NCBI GenBank assembly: GCA_030272155.1 | Contig: CP126206.1 | Coordinates: forward strand, 3,206,001 to 3,270,000 | Direction: 5' to 3' | Length of the DNA stretch: 64,000 nt | From: Tetradesmus obliquus | Taxonomy: Eukaryota > Chlorophyta > Chlorophyceae > Sphaeropleales > Scenedesmaceae | Notes under the pieces: generated by a model | Told to the model about the DNA's origin: nothing | What the model saw: the letters and a program-made list of their open reading frames with translations, nothing else | The model's database searches: none | Shown here: positions 21,148 through 32,810 of the stretch, one piece after another | How positions within the stretch are numbered: the stretch's first letter is position 1 | How the letters are laid out: every line of letters begins with the position of its first letter | Position numbers and translations under genes: made by a program

Positions 21148-24100
21148 GCGGCGGCAGCAGCAGCAGCAACAGCAGCATGATTGGCAGTAGCTGATTTTGC
21201 CTGCAGGGTCAAAGGTGGTGGGGTTGTTTGCCATCTTTGCGACCCAGGCTGCGGCATTGTTGAAGGGGCTGGAGGCACACGCTGCAAGGTAGCAGCAGCC
21301 TGCCGCTGAGCAGCAGCAATGTGGCAGTCTTTCTCAATGTGAGTACAGACAGCCATGTTGTCACCCAGCATGATTGGCGCGATGCATAATGTTGAATTGG
21401 AGGGCGGCGTGAAGCAGCTGCTTCATCCTCCAGGGTGCGGCTACCACTGCACGAATCCAGAGCTGGTTAATGGCAATGCGCATATGTGTCATGTGCATAT
21501 GTGTCATTCACCAGTGCATATGTGTCATTCTCCTTGCCATGCTGGCGAAACCCAATTGCTGAGTTTGCACTCACCATCTTCGATGGTCGTTGTGTCAAGG
21601 GCGTCTTCTGGGCTGCCAGGCTTGCCCCCATTCCCAATGGTGACGTGAGTTGTGCCGCAACCCAGCAGACCAGAACAACTAGGCAACATCAGCTGCTGAT
21701 AAACACTGCCAGACTGTCACAGTGTCACGCGGATGAAAGACACAGTGTGACACAGTAGCACTCACCGTCTTCAATGGTTGTTGTGTCAAGGGCGTCCTCC
21801 GGGCTGCCAGGCTTGCCCCCATTGCCGATGGTGATGTGAGCTGTGCCGCAACCACCAGGCAACATCAGCTGCTGATAAACACTGCCAGACCGTCACAGTG
21901 TCACACGGATGAAAGTCACAGTGTGAAGCAGTAGCACTCACCATCTTCAATGGTTGTTTGTGTCGAGGGCGTCCTCTGGGCTGCCAGGCTTCCCCCGTTG
22001 CCAATGGTGATGTGAGTTGCGCCACAACCCAGCAGACCAAAACAGCAGACCAAAACAACTAGGCACCATCAGCTGCTGATAAACACTGCCAGACTGTCAC
22101 AGTGTCACACCGATGAAGGACACAGTTTGAAGCAGTAGAACTCACCATCTTCAATGGTTGTTGTGTCGAGGGCGTTATCTGCGCTGCCAGGCTTGCCCCC
22201 GTTGCCGATGGTGATGTAAGTTGCGCCGCAACCAGCAGACCAAAACAACTAGGCAACATCAGCTGCTGACGAACACTGCCAGACTGTCACAGTGTCACAC
22301 GGATGAAAGACATAGTGTGAAGCAGCAGCACTCACCGCCTTCGATGGTTGTTGTGTCGAGGGCGTCCTCAGGGCTGCCAGACTTGCCCCCGTTGCCGATG
22401 GTGATGTAAGTTGCGCCGCAACCCAGCAGACCAAAACAACTAGGCAACATCAGCTGCTGATAAACACTGCCAGGCTGTCGCAGTATCACACGGATGAAAG
22501 TCACAGTATGAAACAGTAGCACTCACCGTCTTCGATGGTTGTTGTGTCGAGGGCGTCTTCTGGGCTGCCAGGCTTGCCCCCGTTGCCGATGGTGATGTGC
22601 ACAATGCCGCAATCGTTCATCGTGTAGTTGTAGTTGGGGTACATGCGCTCATACCTGCAGACACAGCACAATGATAGACACGTGCGGTTTCACAATCAGG
22701 GATCACAGTGGATGGTTGAGACCATTGGGTTCATCGTGGGGTTGTAGTTGTGGTATGTGCGCTCATACATGCACAAGAGGAACCACACAGGAACACGAGT
22801 GTCGTCAATCAGCCTGTTAATGCCTGTCAGGTATGACTGAGCACATGCTGTGGTGTCGCAACATGCAACGTGAGCGGTTTGAGACGCTGCATAGGAGGAA
22901 GCCAACTCAAGCAGATGTGACTTGAATAGTTGCTGATCACACACTGAACCCAACATGCTGTCGTGTGCTAAACATTTGCCACAAGCTATCTACCATCTGA
23001 ACAAAGATGTTCTCAAGCAGCTAAAGCAGCAGATACTCACGCGTGGGTGTGGCCGTTGAAGAAAAGGTCCACATCAGCAGATGGCACATGACTATGGTTT
23101 GCTGTCTACAAGCTGACTTCAACATGCTGTCATGTGCTTTGATATAATTACTTTTTCTTATTATTTTTGATCCTAAAGGAGGTACTCACGCATGCGTGTG
23201 GCCGTTGAAGAAGAGGTCCACGCCGTGCTGCAAAAGGTTGCAGAGGCGCAGCCGCAGGAGCAGCAGTAGCACAGCAGTCGATCAGCACAGGGTCATGTCG
23301 TTCACGGCGCCATCATTGTGGTGTGTTTTGTTTTGTAACGTTATCTGCACATGCATTGATTACAAGAAACAAAGCCATGAACCATGTGCTCAGCCTCACC
23401 TTGAACAGCAGGGGCTCATACCGTAACGGCGTTAGCGGCATGCACTCAGCGTCTTTGAAACTGCCCTCCCAAGAGGTGACCAGCCTAAGCTGTCACACAT
23501 ACAGCCAGCTAAGCATACCAAAACATGCACCGCAACAAACCTTGAGCATGGAACATCCTTGACGCTGGCTGGCTGGGTGGTCGCTCCTGCTGTCACTGTT
23601 GCTACTGCTTTTTTTTATGCGATTACGAAGATAATAGTCCGTACCTTGAACAGCAGCGGCTCGTATGTCAGCTGCATGCACTCTGCGGGCTTAAAGCTGC
23701 CCTCCCAAGAGGTGACCAACCTCAGTTGCCACACATACAGCCAGCTAAGCATACCAAAACATGCACCGCAACAAACCTTGAGCATGGAACATCCTTGCCA
23801 AGGAGCTTCGGAAGCTGGCTGGCTGGGTGGTCGCTGCTGCTGTCGCTGTTGCTAATGCTGCTTATTTCTGGTGATCACAATGATAATAGTTCTCACCTTG
23901 AACAGCAGCGGCTCGTATGTCAGCCGCATGCACTCAGCGTCTTTGAAACTGCCCTCCCAAGAGGTGACCAGCGGTGCGTGCATGTGCACGATCAGCCAAG
24001 GCGTAGCCTGCAAAGGAGCAGCAGCAGCAGCAGCAGCAGCAGACCATGCAATGTGTGCTTGTCAGTGCCGAGCAGTGCTGAGCCAGAAGCGGGACCAGCG

Positions 24101-27100
24101 GTGCGTGCATGTGCACGATCAGCCAAGGCGTGGCCTGCAAAGGAGCAGCAGCAGCAGCAGCAGCAGCAGACCGTGCAGTGTGCGCTTGTCAGTGCTGAGC
24201 AGTGCTGAGCCAGAAGCGGGACCAGTGGTGTGTGCATGTGCACGATCAGCCAAGGCGTGGCCTGCAAAGGAGCAGCAGCAGCAGCAGCAGACCGTGCAGT
24301 GTGCGCTTGTCAGTGCTGAGCAGTGCTGAGCCAGAAGCGGGACCAGTGGCGCGCGCATGTGCACGATCAGCCAAGACGTGGACAGCAACACATCCCAGGT
24401 TCACTGTGCTGCGCTGCACTGCACATGATATGTGCCCCACGTGCCAATGCAGGTGCACTGCAAATAATATGCGCCCCACGTGCCAATGCAGGTGCACTGC
24501 ACGGCGGCAACATCACAGCCGCAACATCATTGCAGAGCAAGCAGCAGTGCGGAGTAAGAAGCAACGCAGGGCAAGGGGTCCTGATCGGCTTGATCTGCCC
24601 TCGGCTTGATCTGCCCTCATGACGTGTGCTGCACACACTTACTGTCCCAATTTTCAGGCTGGCACTTTGAAAATGCAATACCAATTGTGCAGATGCAACG
24701 CATCCCAGGTTCGCTGCGTTGCGCTGCACCACGATGTTTATATGCCCCAGGTGCCAATGTTTATATGCCCCAGGTGCCAATGTTTATATGCCCCAGGTGC
24801 CAATGTTTATATGCCCCAGGTGCCAATGCCCACCCCGTGCCATGCAAACACGCCGTACATAACATCATGGGTTCAGAATGACATTCATTTGTAAGACATT
24901 TCAGCCTCACCTTGCGGTTGACAGTTGCCAGGTCAGCAGCCAGCCACTTGTATGGCGCAGTGTCGCTGCCCAGGTGTCATACATGCACTGTAGTCAAGAG
25001 CATAGGCACAAACCTGCATTGTTTTCGAACAACGTAGCACACCCAGCCTCACCTTGCGGTTGACGGTTTCCAGGTCTGCAGCTAGCCACTTGTACTGCGC
25101 TGTGTCTGCGCCCCAGGTATCATAGGGGATGTAGTTGGACAGGAACACCTGGCAGCAGCAGCAGCAGCAGCAAATGAGAAAACATGTTGGGAAGCCTGTT
25201 TGCAACGCTGGTGTCAGGTGTGCAGCTGCATTGTGCAGGTAACAACCAAATAAAGAACATGCCGTTGTGGTATACAGCCAGCCTATGCACATGTTACCGC
25301 TGTTCTTCGGTAACACGATACATTCAACCGAACATTGGATCTATGTCGCACCATGTGTGCAATTCCCGGGATGTCAAAGGAGTAGTACATGTTGATCGGA
25401 TCCTTCAGGGGCTGGCCATCAGCAGGCATTGCCAGGGGCTTGATGCGCGGCAGTCCAGGCAGCTGAGGTACGGGGAAGCGCGTGTTGTAGGCTGCAAAGA
25501 CGGTTCCATCAGGCTGGAACTCCAGCTCATGGTCTGGTGAGAAAGGCGACAAACACAAGCAGAGAGCATGAGCAGTACAGCAGCGCAGTGCAGCAAGAAA
25601 TGCATTCTGCGTCAGCATGTGCTCTAGCTGCTTAGTAAGAAGATATGTTAGGTAGTTGGTGGCTTGTTTCTTTGACTGGGTCATATGCAGTGACTGCTGG
25701 TCGATTATGAAGGCAAGCATGAAGGCAAGCATGATGCTTACACCGCGGCCGCCGCCGCCGTCGCAGCAGCAGCAGCAACAGCAGTTGCCGCCATCCACTT
25801 CCTAGCATCACTGATGTTTGCCCCTTCCCCTTTAATCATGCTCCCTGCCAGCTGCTGCAGCACACACATCACAGACTTACATACTAAGATTCCAACACGT
25901 CCAGGGTAGCCTTCTAGTCACTTTCCGGCATCACTGCCATGGGCACACTCCCTGCCAGCTGCTGCAGCATGTGGCCGTTCTGGTCCCAGGCCGCCTGGTA
26001 GCTCAGGTGGTACTTGCCATTGCACATTCAACTTAATCAAAAATTCCCAACTGCACTCTCTTACCAACGTTGCTGGCAGTGACCAGCTCCAGGCCAGCTG
26101 CGGCAGCACATGCCCCACACAATGCCTCCTAACACACTCAATACTTCAGTGATTGTGTAGTATACAGTAGGCAGGTTTACTCACTTCCTGGCATCACTGC
26201 CATCGGCACGCTTCCCGCTAGTTGCTGCAGCATGCGGCCGTTCTGGTCCCAGGCCGCCTGGTAGCTCAGGTGGTACTTGAGTCCCTTTGTCATCAGGTAC
26301 TTGTATTCAGGGGCGTAGTAGGTGCCATTCGGGGTGTAGGTGTCAGCTGCAGGGATAAGGAACAAAACAGCATCACAGCACTGTTAGTAACACGATGTGT
26401 AGTGCATCAGTGGTAGCTCAAATGATACTTCAGGCCCTTCGTCATCAGGTATTTGTACTCGGGGGCGTAGTAGGTGCCATTTGGAGTGTAGGTGTCGGCT
26501 GCAGAAATCAAGGTAGCACGTGGAGAGCAGCACCGACAGTAACAACATATGTGTCAGTTCTGAGAGCTCAGATGGTACTGCAGCCCCTCGGATGTCAGAT
26601 ATTTGTACTTCGGGGCAAGTATCTAATGCAAGTATATATTTGTACTCTGGGTCACCGTTTGAAAAGCATGTTTAGATGCACTGTTGTTACTGAACAAAGT
26701 GGGTAGTTGATAGGCAGTATTGTAGTGGCTGCCACATGGACTGCGTCTTTATTAACGGGCGGTAACGGTAACGGTGGTAACAGCTTCTTCCTGTCACTTT
26801 ATGCTGCCTTGCATGCGATGCACAAACCGTAGCACGGCCCGTCACACAATTAAAGGTTACCTTTACATGACTGAAGTACCTTTACATGACTGTAGTTCTG
26901 GGTTGAGGAAATTTTCATATATCAGGTGCAGCTCACCGTAGCTGACGTCGCCCATGTGGCACACAAACTTGGGCTTGCTGGCAACCATGTGCTCCACCTG
27001 CATGGCAGCAAACAACACAGGCAAGGCAAAATTGTTATCAGTAGAAGCCGTTCCAGTACAAGGCAGATGATCTTAGGCAACAACAAATGGCGCTTCAAGG

Positions 27101-30100
27101 CAGGTGACGCTGCTAAAAAGTAAAACAATAACCTCGGCATTCTCACCGTGGTGCTGGCGTTGTAGCTGTTGCCCAGGTCGCCCATGTAGCCGATACGGAA
27201 GGGGAACTGCGCCTTCCGAGGCAGCGTGGTGAAGTTGAGAGGGGCACTCCATGGTCCGTTAGGGGCAGCCGCCACTTGGTAGAAGTAGGTGGTGCCGGCT
27301 TCCAGGCCTGCAACAAGAGAGGAGGCAGTTCAAACCCAGGGTGCAAGAAGTTCGTCAAAATAGGCAGTGTGATGAAGTTGAGGGCGGCACTCCAAGGGCC
27401 GGATGGCGAGGCAGCCACCTGGTAATGATATGTGGTGCCAGCTTCCAGGCCTGCGGCAGTTCAAGTCCAGGATGCAGCATTTGATTTTTTGAGCTGGGCA
27501 GCGTGATGAAGTTGAGGGGGGCACTCTAAGGACCATCACGGGAGGCGGCAACCTGGTAGAAGTAGGTGGTGCCAGCTTCCAGGCCTGCAGCAAAGTTAAA
27601 ATGGCAGTGTGAACCAGGATATAGTGTGTAGATAGCGAGGGGCAGTGTGGTGAAGTTGAGCGGGGCACCCCAAGGGCTGGATGGCGAGGCAGCCACCTGG
27701 TAGAAGTAGGTGGTGCCAACTTCCAGGACTGCAATGCGAGCGGCGGCAGTTCAAGCCCAGGGCGCAACTGTTTTTTATTGTCAAAAAAAGGCAGTGGTGA
27801 AGTTGAGGGCGGCACTCCAAGGGCCAGTAGGGGCAGCTGCCACTTAACATTGATATGTGGTGCCAGCTTCCAGGCCTGCGGCAAGAGAGGCGGCAGTTCA
27901 AACCCAGTATCCAAAACAGAGCTGTGCAGCATGGGGTTTGAAGCAGATCTGATACTTGTAGGGGCTGTGCCAACATCAAACAGAACAAAAATATGAACTT
28001 AATTGCTGCGGCAGCAGCGCTCACCCCCCAGCAGCACATGGTGGATGTGGCCAGGCACCCGCCGCGAGCAGCGCACACTAAAGCGCAGCAAAATTCCCAC
28101 AAACAAGAGAAGAGATAACAGCAGCGCTCACCACTCAGCAGCACGTGGTGGATGCGGCCAGACACGTAGCCCTGAGCAGCAAACCTCAGAGCCAGGTGCC
28201 TCCCACGATGCTGTAAACGACAGCAGACCTTAACCTCAAGCCAATGTGAGTGACAAGAAAATTGTGAGCAGTACCGTACTGCGCGTGCAACACTCACCTC
28301 GCAGCAGCACGTGGTGAATGCGGCCTGACACGTAGCCCTGCGTGTAGGGTGATGCCACGTGATCGGCGGTCTCGTTGTAGCTGCAGGCAGCATAAACAAG
28401 GTGCAGCACAAGTTTGTGTGAGATGCAAATATCACATGTGACATGTCCGGGCATTCTGTGTGTAGGGTGATGCCACATGATCTGCGGTCTCATTGTAGCT
28501 GCGTGCAGCAGACGCAAGGTCACAGCAGAGTGCGTTGGGACGTGTGAATGCCACATGCCGCACGTATGCACATGCTTTCAACTTCCGCACAAAGGATATG
28601 GTGATGGGCCCATACTCGCGCTTTACCGCCAGCAACCATTGTCACAAGTCACAAGAAAAGCAAAGTGTCACCCGCAGCTGACAACCTGACGCTTTAAGCT
28701 GGTGCACACCCATGCAACTGTTGCACGTGCCTGCGTACATGCAGCGGCTGCAGTACCTGTTCTGCGGCGCGCACGCCAGGTGCTGTACGTATAAACCACG
28801 GCCTGTGGACAACCCACATGTGTGTGTTCACTCACTTGTCGTTCTGGATGTAGTCGAAGGTCATGTTGCTGACCTGGGTGCTCTTCGAGTTTTGTGCCTG
28901 TCTGCCTAAACTCTCCACCCCAAACATACAGCCACAAGATCAAGCCCTGTTCACAGCAGCTCAATCCACTCACTTGTTGTTTTGGATGTAGGCAAACGTC
29001 ATGTTGCTGACTTGGGTGCTGTTCAAGTTGCGGGGGCTCTTTCCGTACTTCACAAAAGCCCTGACGCCCTTCAGTTTTGGCAGGTCTGCGTTAGTAACAG
29101 GGCTGGGTGACTGCTTGGGCAGGCCGGTGACAAAAGACACCAGCATGAGGCTTGGCTGCTTCCAGTAGGTCAGGTGGATCTGCTGCGGCAGTGGGTCGTT
29201 GTCCGGCTGGTTTGGCTGCGATTGCAAATACATTGAAAGCAAGCAGCAGCATGGTATTAGTTTGGGGCAGGCAGTGCATGCATGCAGCAGCAATGGATGC
29301 CTCCGCCTGATGGCTCGTTGGCGGCAGCAGGATTCAACAGAGAACAGCATTGTGAGTTCAGTAGCGTGGGCAGGCCAGTGACAAATGACACCAGCATCAG
29401 GCTTTGCTGCTTCCAGTAGGTCAGGTGGATCTGCTGCGGCAGCGGATCGTTGTCCGGCTAGTTTGGCTGCATCAGCAAAAAACAAGCAACCAAGCGGCAG
29501 CACGGGGTTGAATGGGGGGCAAGGTAGTCCACATCTGTGCCATGCGGCATGCTGGTATAACTGCAGCCAAATTGTGTCAGACAGCAGCAGTGCTGTGAGT
29601 GACGATTGACACCAGCGTCTGGCAGGGCATCCTCCAGTAGGTGGGGTGGATGTGCTGCGGCAGTAGCTGGTCATCTCGCTCGCTTGGATGCAGATAAGAC
29701 GCAGCAGAGATACAGCAGCAGTACGTTGAGCGGGTAGGCGCGCTAGTTGAGGCAAGGGGTCGGCTGCATGTGTGGCGATGCGGCTGCCAGCCGCACGCGG
29801 CGTGTGTAGCATGTCACGCTGTGATAAGCACCAGCACCACGGTGCTTATCACCAGGCTGCTGCTGCTGCTGCTGCTGCTAAGCTGTGAGGCCCACCCACA
29901 GCAGCGCAGTCCAGGCAAATTTTTGCGTCTCTACCACTGGCACTGCCAGCTGGCAGCTGTTGCAGCAGTACCATACTGCCCACCTGCACAGGGCCGTATC
30001 ACCGCCGCTGCTGTTGCTGCTGCTGCCGCTGCTGCTGCTCAGCAGCAGTGCTGCAGCTGCTGCTGCTGCTGCTGCCGCTGCCACTGCTGCTGCTGCTGCT

Positions 30101-30280
30101 GCTGCCGCTGCCGCTGCTGCTGCTGGGCAGCACTGCACAATCTCAGCGCAGCTGGTCTGTCAGTGTGCTGCAAGTTACACGGCTGCTGCAGCAGTACCCG
30201 TACCGCCCACCTGCACAGGGCCGTATCAGTGCAGCTGCTGCAGCCACTGCTGCTGCTGCCGCTGCTGCAGCTGCCTCTAC

Positions 30281-30319
<39 letters not shown>

Positions 30320-30764
30320 AAAGCAGCACTGCACATTGTCAGCGCAGCTGGTCTGTTAGTGTGCTGCAAGATACAAGGCTGCTGCAGCAGTATCCGTACT
30401 GCCCACCTGCACAGGGCCAAATCACTGCAGCTGCTGACGCTGCTGCTGCGGCTGCCGCTGCTGCTGCTGTTGCTGCTGGACAGCACTGACCAGTGTCAGC
30501 GCAGCTGGTGTTACTGCTGAGCAGTACCGTATTGCCCACCTGCACAGGTCCGTAGTTCGTCTCATCTGTCACTCCCGGCTCCGTCCTTGGTGGTCCGGAA
30601 GGGTCTACCAGCATATCAGCAGCAGCCAGGCGCCTGAGAAGCTTCAGGTTGGACGCTGCTGCTGAGCGCTGCTGCAGCAGGATACGGCTGGTACTGTCTG
30701 TGTGTTGCGCAGCAGCAATGCTGCAGCACAATGCTATGCACAGGAGCATGGTACAGAACTTCAT
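20381..30764 (-). CDS. PAP: Secreted purple acid phosphatase
   Basis: Purple acid phosphatases are binuclear metallohydrolases that release phosphate from organic esters. Secreted algal and plant forms serve phosphate scavenging. The start at 30764 gives a signal peptide (MKFCTMLLCIALCCSIAAAQ). Main exons, in order: 30764-30540, 29215-28974, about 28382-28300 (YNETADHVASPYTQ), 27308-27146 (FN3-like start, then GDLGNS), 27000-26934 (GDVSY), 26346-26185, 25536-25352 (GNHE completed across the junction), 25149-25054, 24010-23892 (VHMHAP), 23231-23189, 22655-22527 (GHTHAYER across the junction; THI(T)IGNGG), about 20920-20381. These are the five metal-ligand blocks GDxG, GDxxY, GNHE, VxxH and GHxH. 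The C-terminal FGHGTLDILNATHAEWTFYRN block is typical, followed by an unusual hexapeptide-repeat tail. Exons join in frame. Almost every intron holds decayed junction copies. Confidence 0.93.
20455..20630 (-). repeat. 18-bp coding repeat, TASDQS-like tail of the phosphatase
   Basis: About nine 18-bp units encode a hexapeptide of the form T-A-S-D-Q-S/G near the C-terminus, after the conserved phosphatase domain. Such Ser/Thr tails in secreted algal proteins are often glycosylated; that is inference here. Confidence 0.75.
20880..21300 (-). repeat. Three copies of the CASSPFNNATAWVAKMA exon start, with CAG/CTG arrays
   Basis: The acceptor-side unit (CTG array, CAG, then the exon start) is present at about 20920 (main), 21075 and 21290. 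A long CAG-type array with GGC interruptions fills 21079-21177. The stretch after each copy (TGCAGGCAAA or similar) is shared as well. Confidence 0.8.
21570..22640 (-). repeat. Six units of the TIGNGGKPGSPEDALDTTTIED exon end, about 190 bp each
   Basis: The main exon is 22655-22527. Donor-side copies with GTGAGT follow at about 22410-22335, 22220-22145, 22010-21940, 21840-21762 and 21650-21575. Intron sequence between copies is repeated with high identity, so the whole exon-end plus intron unit was amplified, apparently recently. This is the cleanest tandem array in the window. Confidence 0.88.
22715..22772 (-). repeat. Upstream copy of the YERMYPNYNYTM exon start
   Basis: An acceptor-side copy (YERTYHNYNPTMN) of exon 22655-22527 lies before it in transcription order. 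It carries substitutions that would alter the conserved segment. Confidence 0.7.
23038..23231 (-). repeat. Duplicated VDLFFNGHTHA exon
   Basis: The main exon is 23231-23189 (GHTHA, metal-binding). A second copy at about 23075-23038 reads VDLFFNGHTHA with GTGAGT. It could compete as an alternative exon. Confidence 0.75.
23400..24390 (-). repeat. Copies around exon 24010-23892 (VHMHAP ... EGSFKDAECMRLTYEPLLFK)
   Basis: Acceptor-side copies (CAG array, TTTGCAG, then PWLIVHMHAPLV) lie upstream in transcription order at about 24390-24330, 24267-24205 and 24140-24085. Donor-side copies (EGSFK to LLFK) lie downstream at about 23725-23645 and 23480-23405, with about 80 bp of following intron also copied (near 23480-23560 and 23720-23800). 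Confidence 0.85.
24734..24825. repeat. Perfect 23-bp tandem repeat, four copies
   Basis: Four exact 23-bp units (core TTTATATGCCCCAGGTGCC) occupy 92 bp within a phosphatase intron. Related CCCCACGTGCCAATGCAGG phrases lie near 24432-24493. Confidence 0.9.
24908..25149 (-). repeat. Duplicated KWLAADLETVNRK exon end
   Basis: The main exon is 25149-25054 (VFLSNYIPYDTWGADTAQ...). A donor-side copy of its last third lies at about 24975-24910, followed by GTGAGG. The sequence between them is repeated in part. Confidence 0.75.
25918..26640 (-). repeat. Copies around exon 26346-26185 (phosphatase)
   Basis: Acceptor-side copies (ADTYTPNGTYYAPEYKYLMTKGLKYHLS) lie at about 26505-26405 and, degraded, 26635-26565. 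A donor-side copy (YHLSYQAAWDQNGRMLQQLAGSVPMAVMP) lies at about 26020-25920, and a fragment near 26105-26085. Confidence 0.75.
27146..27880 (-). repeat. Five copies of the GLEAGTTYFYQVAA...GPWSAPLNF exon start
   Basis: The main exon is 27308-27146. Acceptor-side copies lie at about 27452-27360, 27585-27490, 27732-27640 and 27875-27790. Several have lost the reading frame or the acceptor. Spacing is about 130-150 bp. Confidence 0.82.
28020..28505 (-). repeat. Copies around the YNETADHVASPYTQGYVSGRIHHVLL exon
   Basis: The main exon is about 28382-28300. A copy of its start lies at about 28502-28455. Donor-side copies (GYVSGRIHHVLLSG, then GTGAGC) lie at about 28175-28128 and 28070-28022. Confidence 0.78.
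28833..29690 (-). repeat. Copies around exon 29215-28974 (phosphatase)
   Basis: A donor-side copy (STQVSNMTFDYIQNDK, then GTGAGT) lies at about 28890-28837. Acceptor-side copies lie at about 29470-29370 and 29690-29605. The 29470 copy has an in-frame TAG where the main exon has CAG in NQPD, so it is dead. Confidence 0.78.
29965..30545 (-). repeat. Four copies of the exon-1 donor junction embedded in CTG arrays
   Basis: The end of exon 1 (GPVQ, then GTGGGC) at 30540 recurs at about 30405, 30215 and 29987. The spacing is about 135-230 bp. Each copy is surrounded by CTG/CCGCTG arrays and the shared phrase CAGCGCAGCTGGT. Confidence 0.8.
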
Positions 30765-31904
30765 CGTGGCGTTTGTGGTGTTCTGAGGAGCAGGGGCACC
30801 GGTGTTGCGACAGTGACTGCGTGTTCAGTGCAGCAGCAACAGCTATTTCGCAGCTGTGTGGCACCAGCCTCTGCGAGTGCCCCGCTCGCTATATAAATTA
30901 CAAAATATATATTCCTGATCTTAACAGGATGCAGGTGGTCTAGTAACGGGGTGACTGAGGGTCGATTTGATCCGAATTTCACGGCCAGGTGCTCCTGCCT
31001 GCTGAGTTTCCCTCAGAGGATCGGCTGCTGTTGCAATAAGTATTAACACCGCGACCACTGAAGCTCTTAAAGCTGCTGCTCGTTTGCGATCTATGCTTAA
31101 AATAAGTGATGCCCTAGCTTACCCTTGCATTTGGTAAGAGTAACACTTCACGGGATCGGGCCTTGCAACAGGTGATATTAAGCAAACGTCAGATAAAAAG
31201 CTTACCGTGATCAAACTAAATGTTTGTCTGTGTCTGAACCGCCTTGCCCACTCTCCTTCAATGAGTTCGCCGGTGGAATGTGCACAGGGCGAATCATTTC
31301 TGCGCACAGAGTAATGATAATATTTTAAAGTTGAATATTTGAGAAACTATGTCAGCGGTGCTGTCCTCGCCGATTTCGCGATGCAAACAAATCAGTTTGC
31401 AGTGGGGCAGCTGCGTGGAGAAGTCACACCATCACAGCTTGCTGCCGACGCGGTTGACCTTGCCGCGATACAGCTGAAACGTTTTTTGCAACTCTTAAGC
31501 TACTATAATTCTCACCGCTGACCGGAAAGCCGAACTTATATAAAGGAAGTTGCCGGTTGCCAATGATTCACGAACTTCTAGCAGAAGTCTGCCGTTGGTC
31601 GGAAGCACGTCTTGCAAGTGAACTGCAGCCGGTAACACACCTCATACCCTTATAAGAACAAATACGCTGCTTCCATGACCTATATGTTCTGCTTCTTGCC
31701 AATGCCGGCCCATCATGGGCCAGATTGCTGCCTTGTAGATGCTGCTGCATTCAAAACATGGCCCCCAATCCAGCCACAGCCATGATTGGTCCAGGATGCA
31801 CAATATGCTGCCATTTGCATATGCAGGGGCCAGCTGCCAACGCCTCCCCACGGCACATGAAGATCTGGACAGACATGTCACCAGCAGCGGCGGACATGCC
31901 GCGG
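30765..31904. other. Intergenic: phosphatase promoter and SEC8 3' flank
   Basis: The stretch is less CAG-rich and more AT-rich than its surroundings, especially at 31040-31560. I recognise no gene or RNA. It should hold the upstream region of the phosphatase gene and the SEC8 3' UTR, both transcribed leftwards. Confidence 0.45.
30889..30898 (-). promoter_or_regulatory. TATA-like box upstream of the phosphatase gene
   Basis: ATTTATATAG on the minus strand lies about 125 bases before the start codon. The position is plausible for a core promoter with a short 5' UTR. Confidence 0.35.
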
Positions 31905-32810
31905 CTACTTCTCGCTCCCACTCTTGCCCTTGGTGGCTGCCGCTGCAGCAGCAGCGCCCACGCTGGTTGCTGCCTCGCTGACTGATGCTGCTGCTTTGTT
32001 GATGAACACGACCAGGGCTTGAAGCGGCTGCCGCCCACCGCAGAAGCCATCACTGTGTTACTTGTGACAGACAGTATGCTGCAGCACTGCACACACTCAC
32101 ACACCAGCATGAACTTGGGGCGCGGGGCTGATGGCGTTGATGCTATGGCTTGATGGGTAACGTGATGATCATGACCAGCTCGAGCCAGTACTGCCCGGGT
32201 GCTGCACAGAACCCAACCACATGGTGCAGCTGCAGTGCTACTTCTCGGCCTTGCCCTTGGTGGCTGCCGCTGCAGCAGCAGCACCAACAAGACATGTCCT
32301 GCTGACCCTATGCAGCAGCATTGCAAACCTACAGCAGAACTGCTGCTGCTGCAGCACTGCAGCACATGCAGCAGCGCTTCAACAATGTTGCTGCACAGGA
32401 TGCAGCTACTTTTCGTTCCCAGTCGTGCCCTTGGTGGCTGCCGCTGCAGCAGCAGCTCCCACGCTGGTTGCTGCCTCGCTGACTGATGCTGCTGCCTTGT
32501 TCAGCAGGGCTTTAGCCTGGCTGAAGCCGCCCTTAAACCCTGCTGACACATTGCCGGTGAAGTTCTGCACTGGGGCCTGCAGCAGCAGCAGCGGCGGCAG
32601 CAGCAGCAGCAGCAGCAGCAGCAATAATCAGGGCTTTAGCCTGGCTGAAGCCGCCCTTGAACCCTGCTGACACGTTGCCAGTGAAGTTCTGCACGGGAGC
32701 CTACAGCAGCAGCAGCAGCAGCGGCAGCAGAAACAAGCAGGTTTCAGCTTGGTCAAAGCCGCCCTTAAACCCTGCTGACACATTGCCAGTGTTCTAAACA
32801 GGGGCCTCCA
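31905..32810 (-). repeat. Copies of the SEC8 terminal exon, three with their own stop codon
   Basis: The exon start APVQNFTGNVSAGFKGGFSQAKAL occurs at about 32577, 32703 and, degraded, 32808. The exon end (AATKG..., then stop) occurs three times: TTGNEK-stop at 32406, KAEK-stop at 32238 and KSGSEK-stop at 31905. The short C-terminal tails differ, so alternative last-exon use would change the C-terminus. Confidence 0.82.

Noticed and set aside
30003-30480. Long poly-Ala/poly-Leu/poly-Cys ORFs on both strands
   Set aside because: All six frames stay open because CTG arrays contain no stops. They lie inside the first phosphatase intron.
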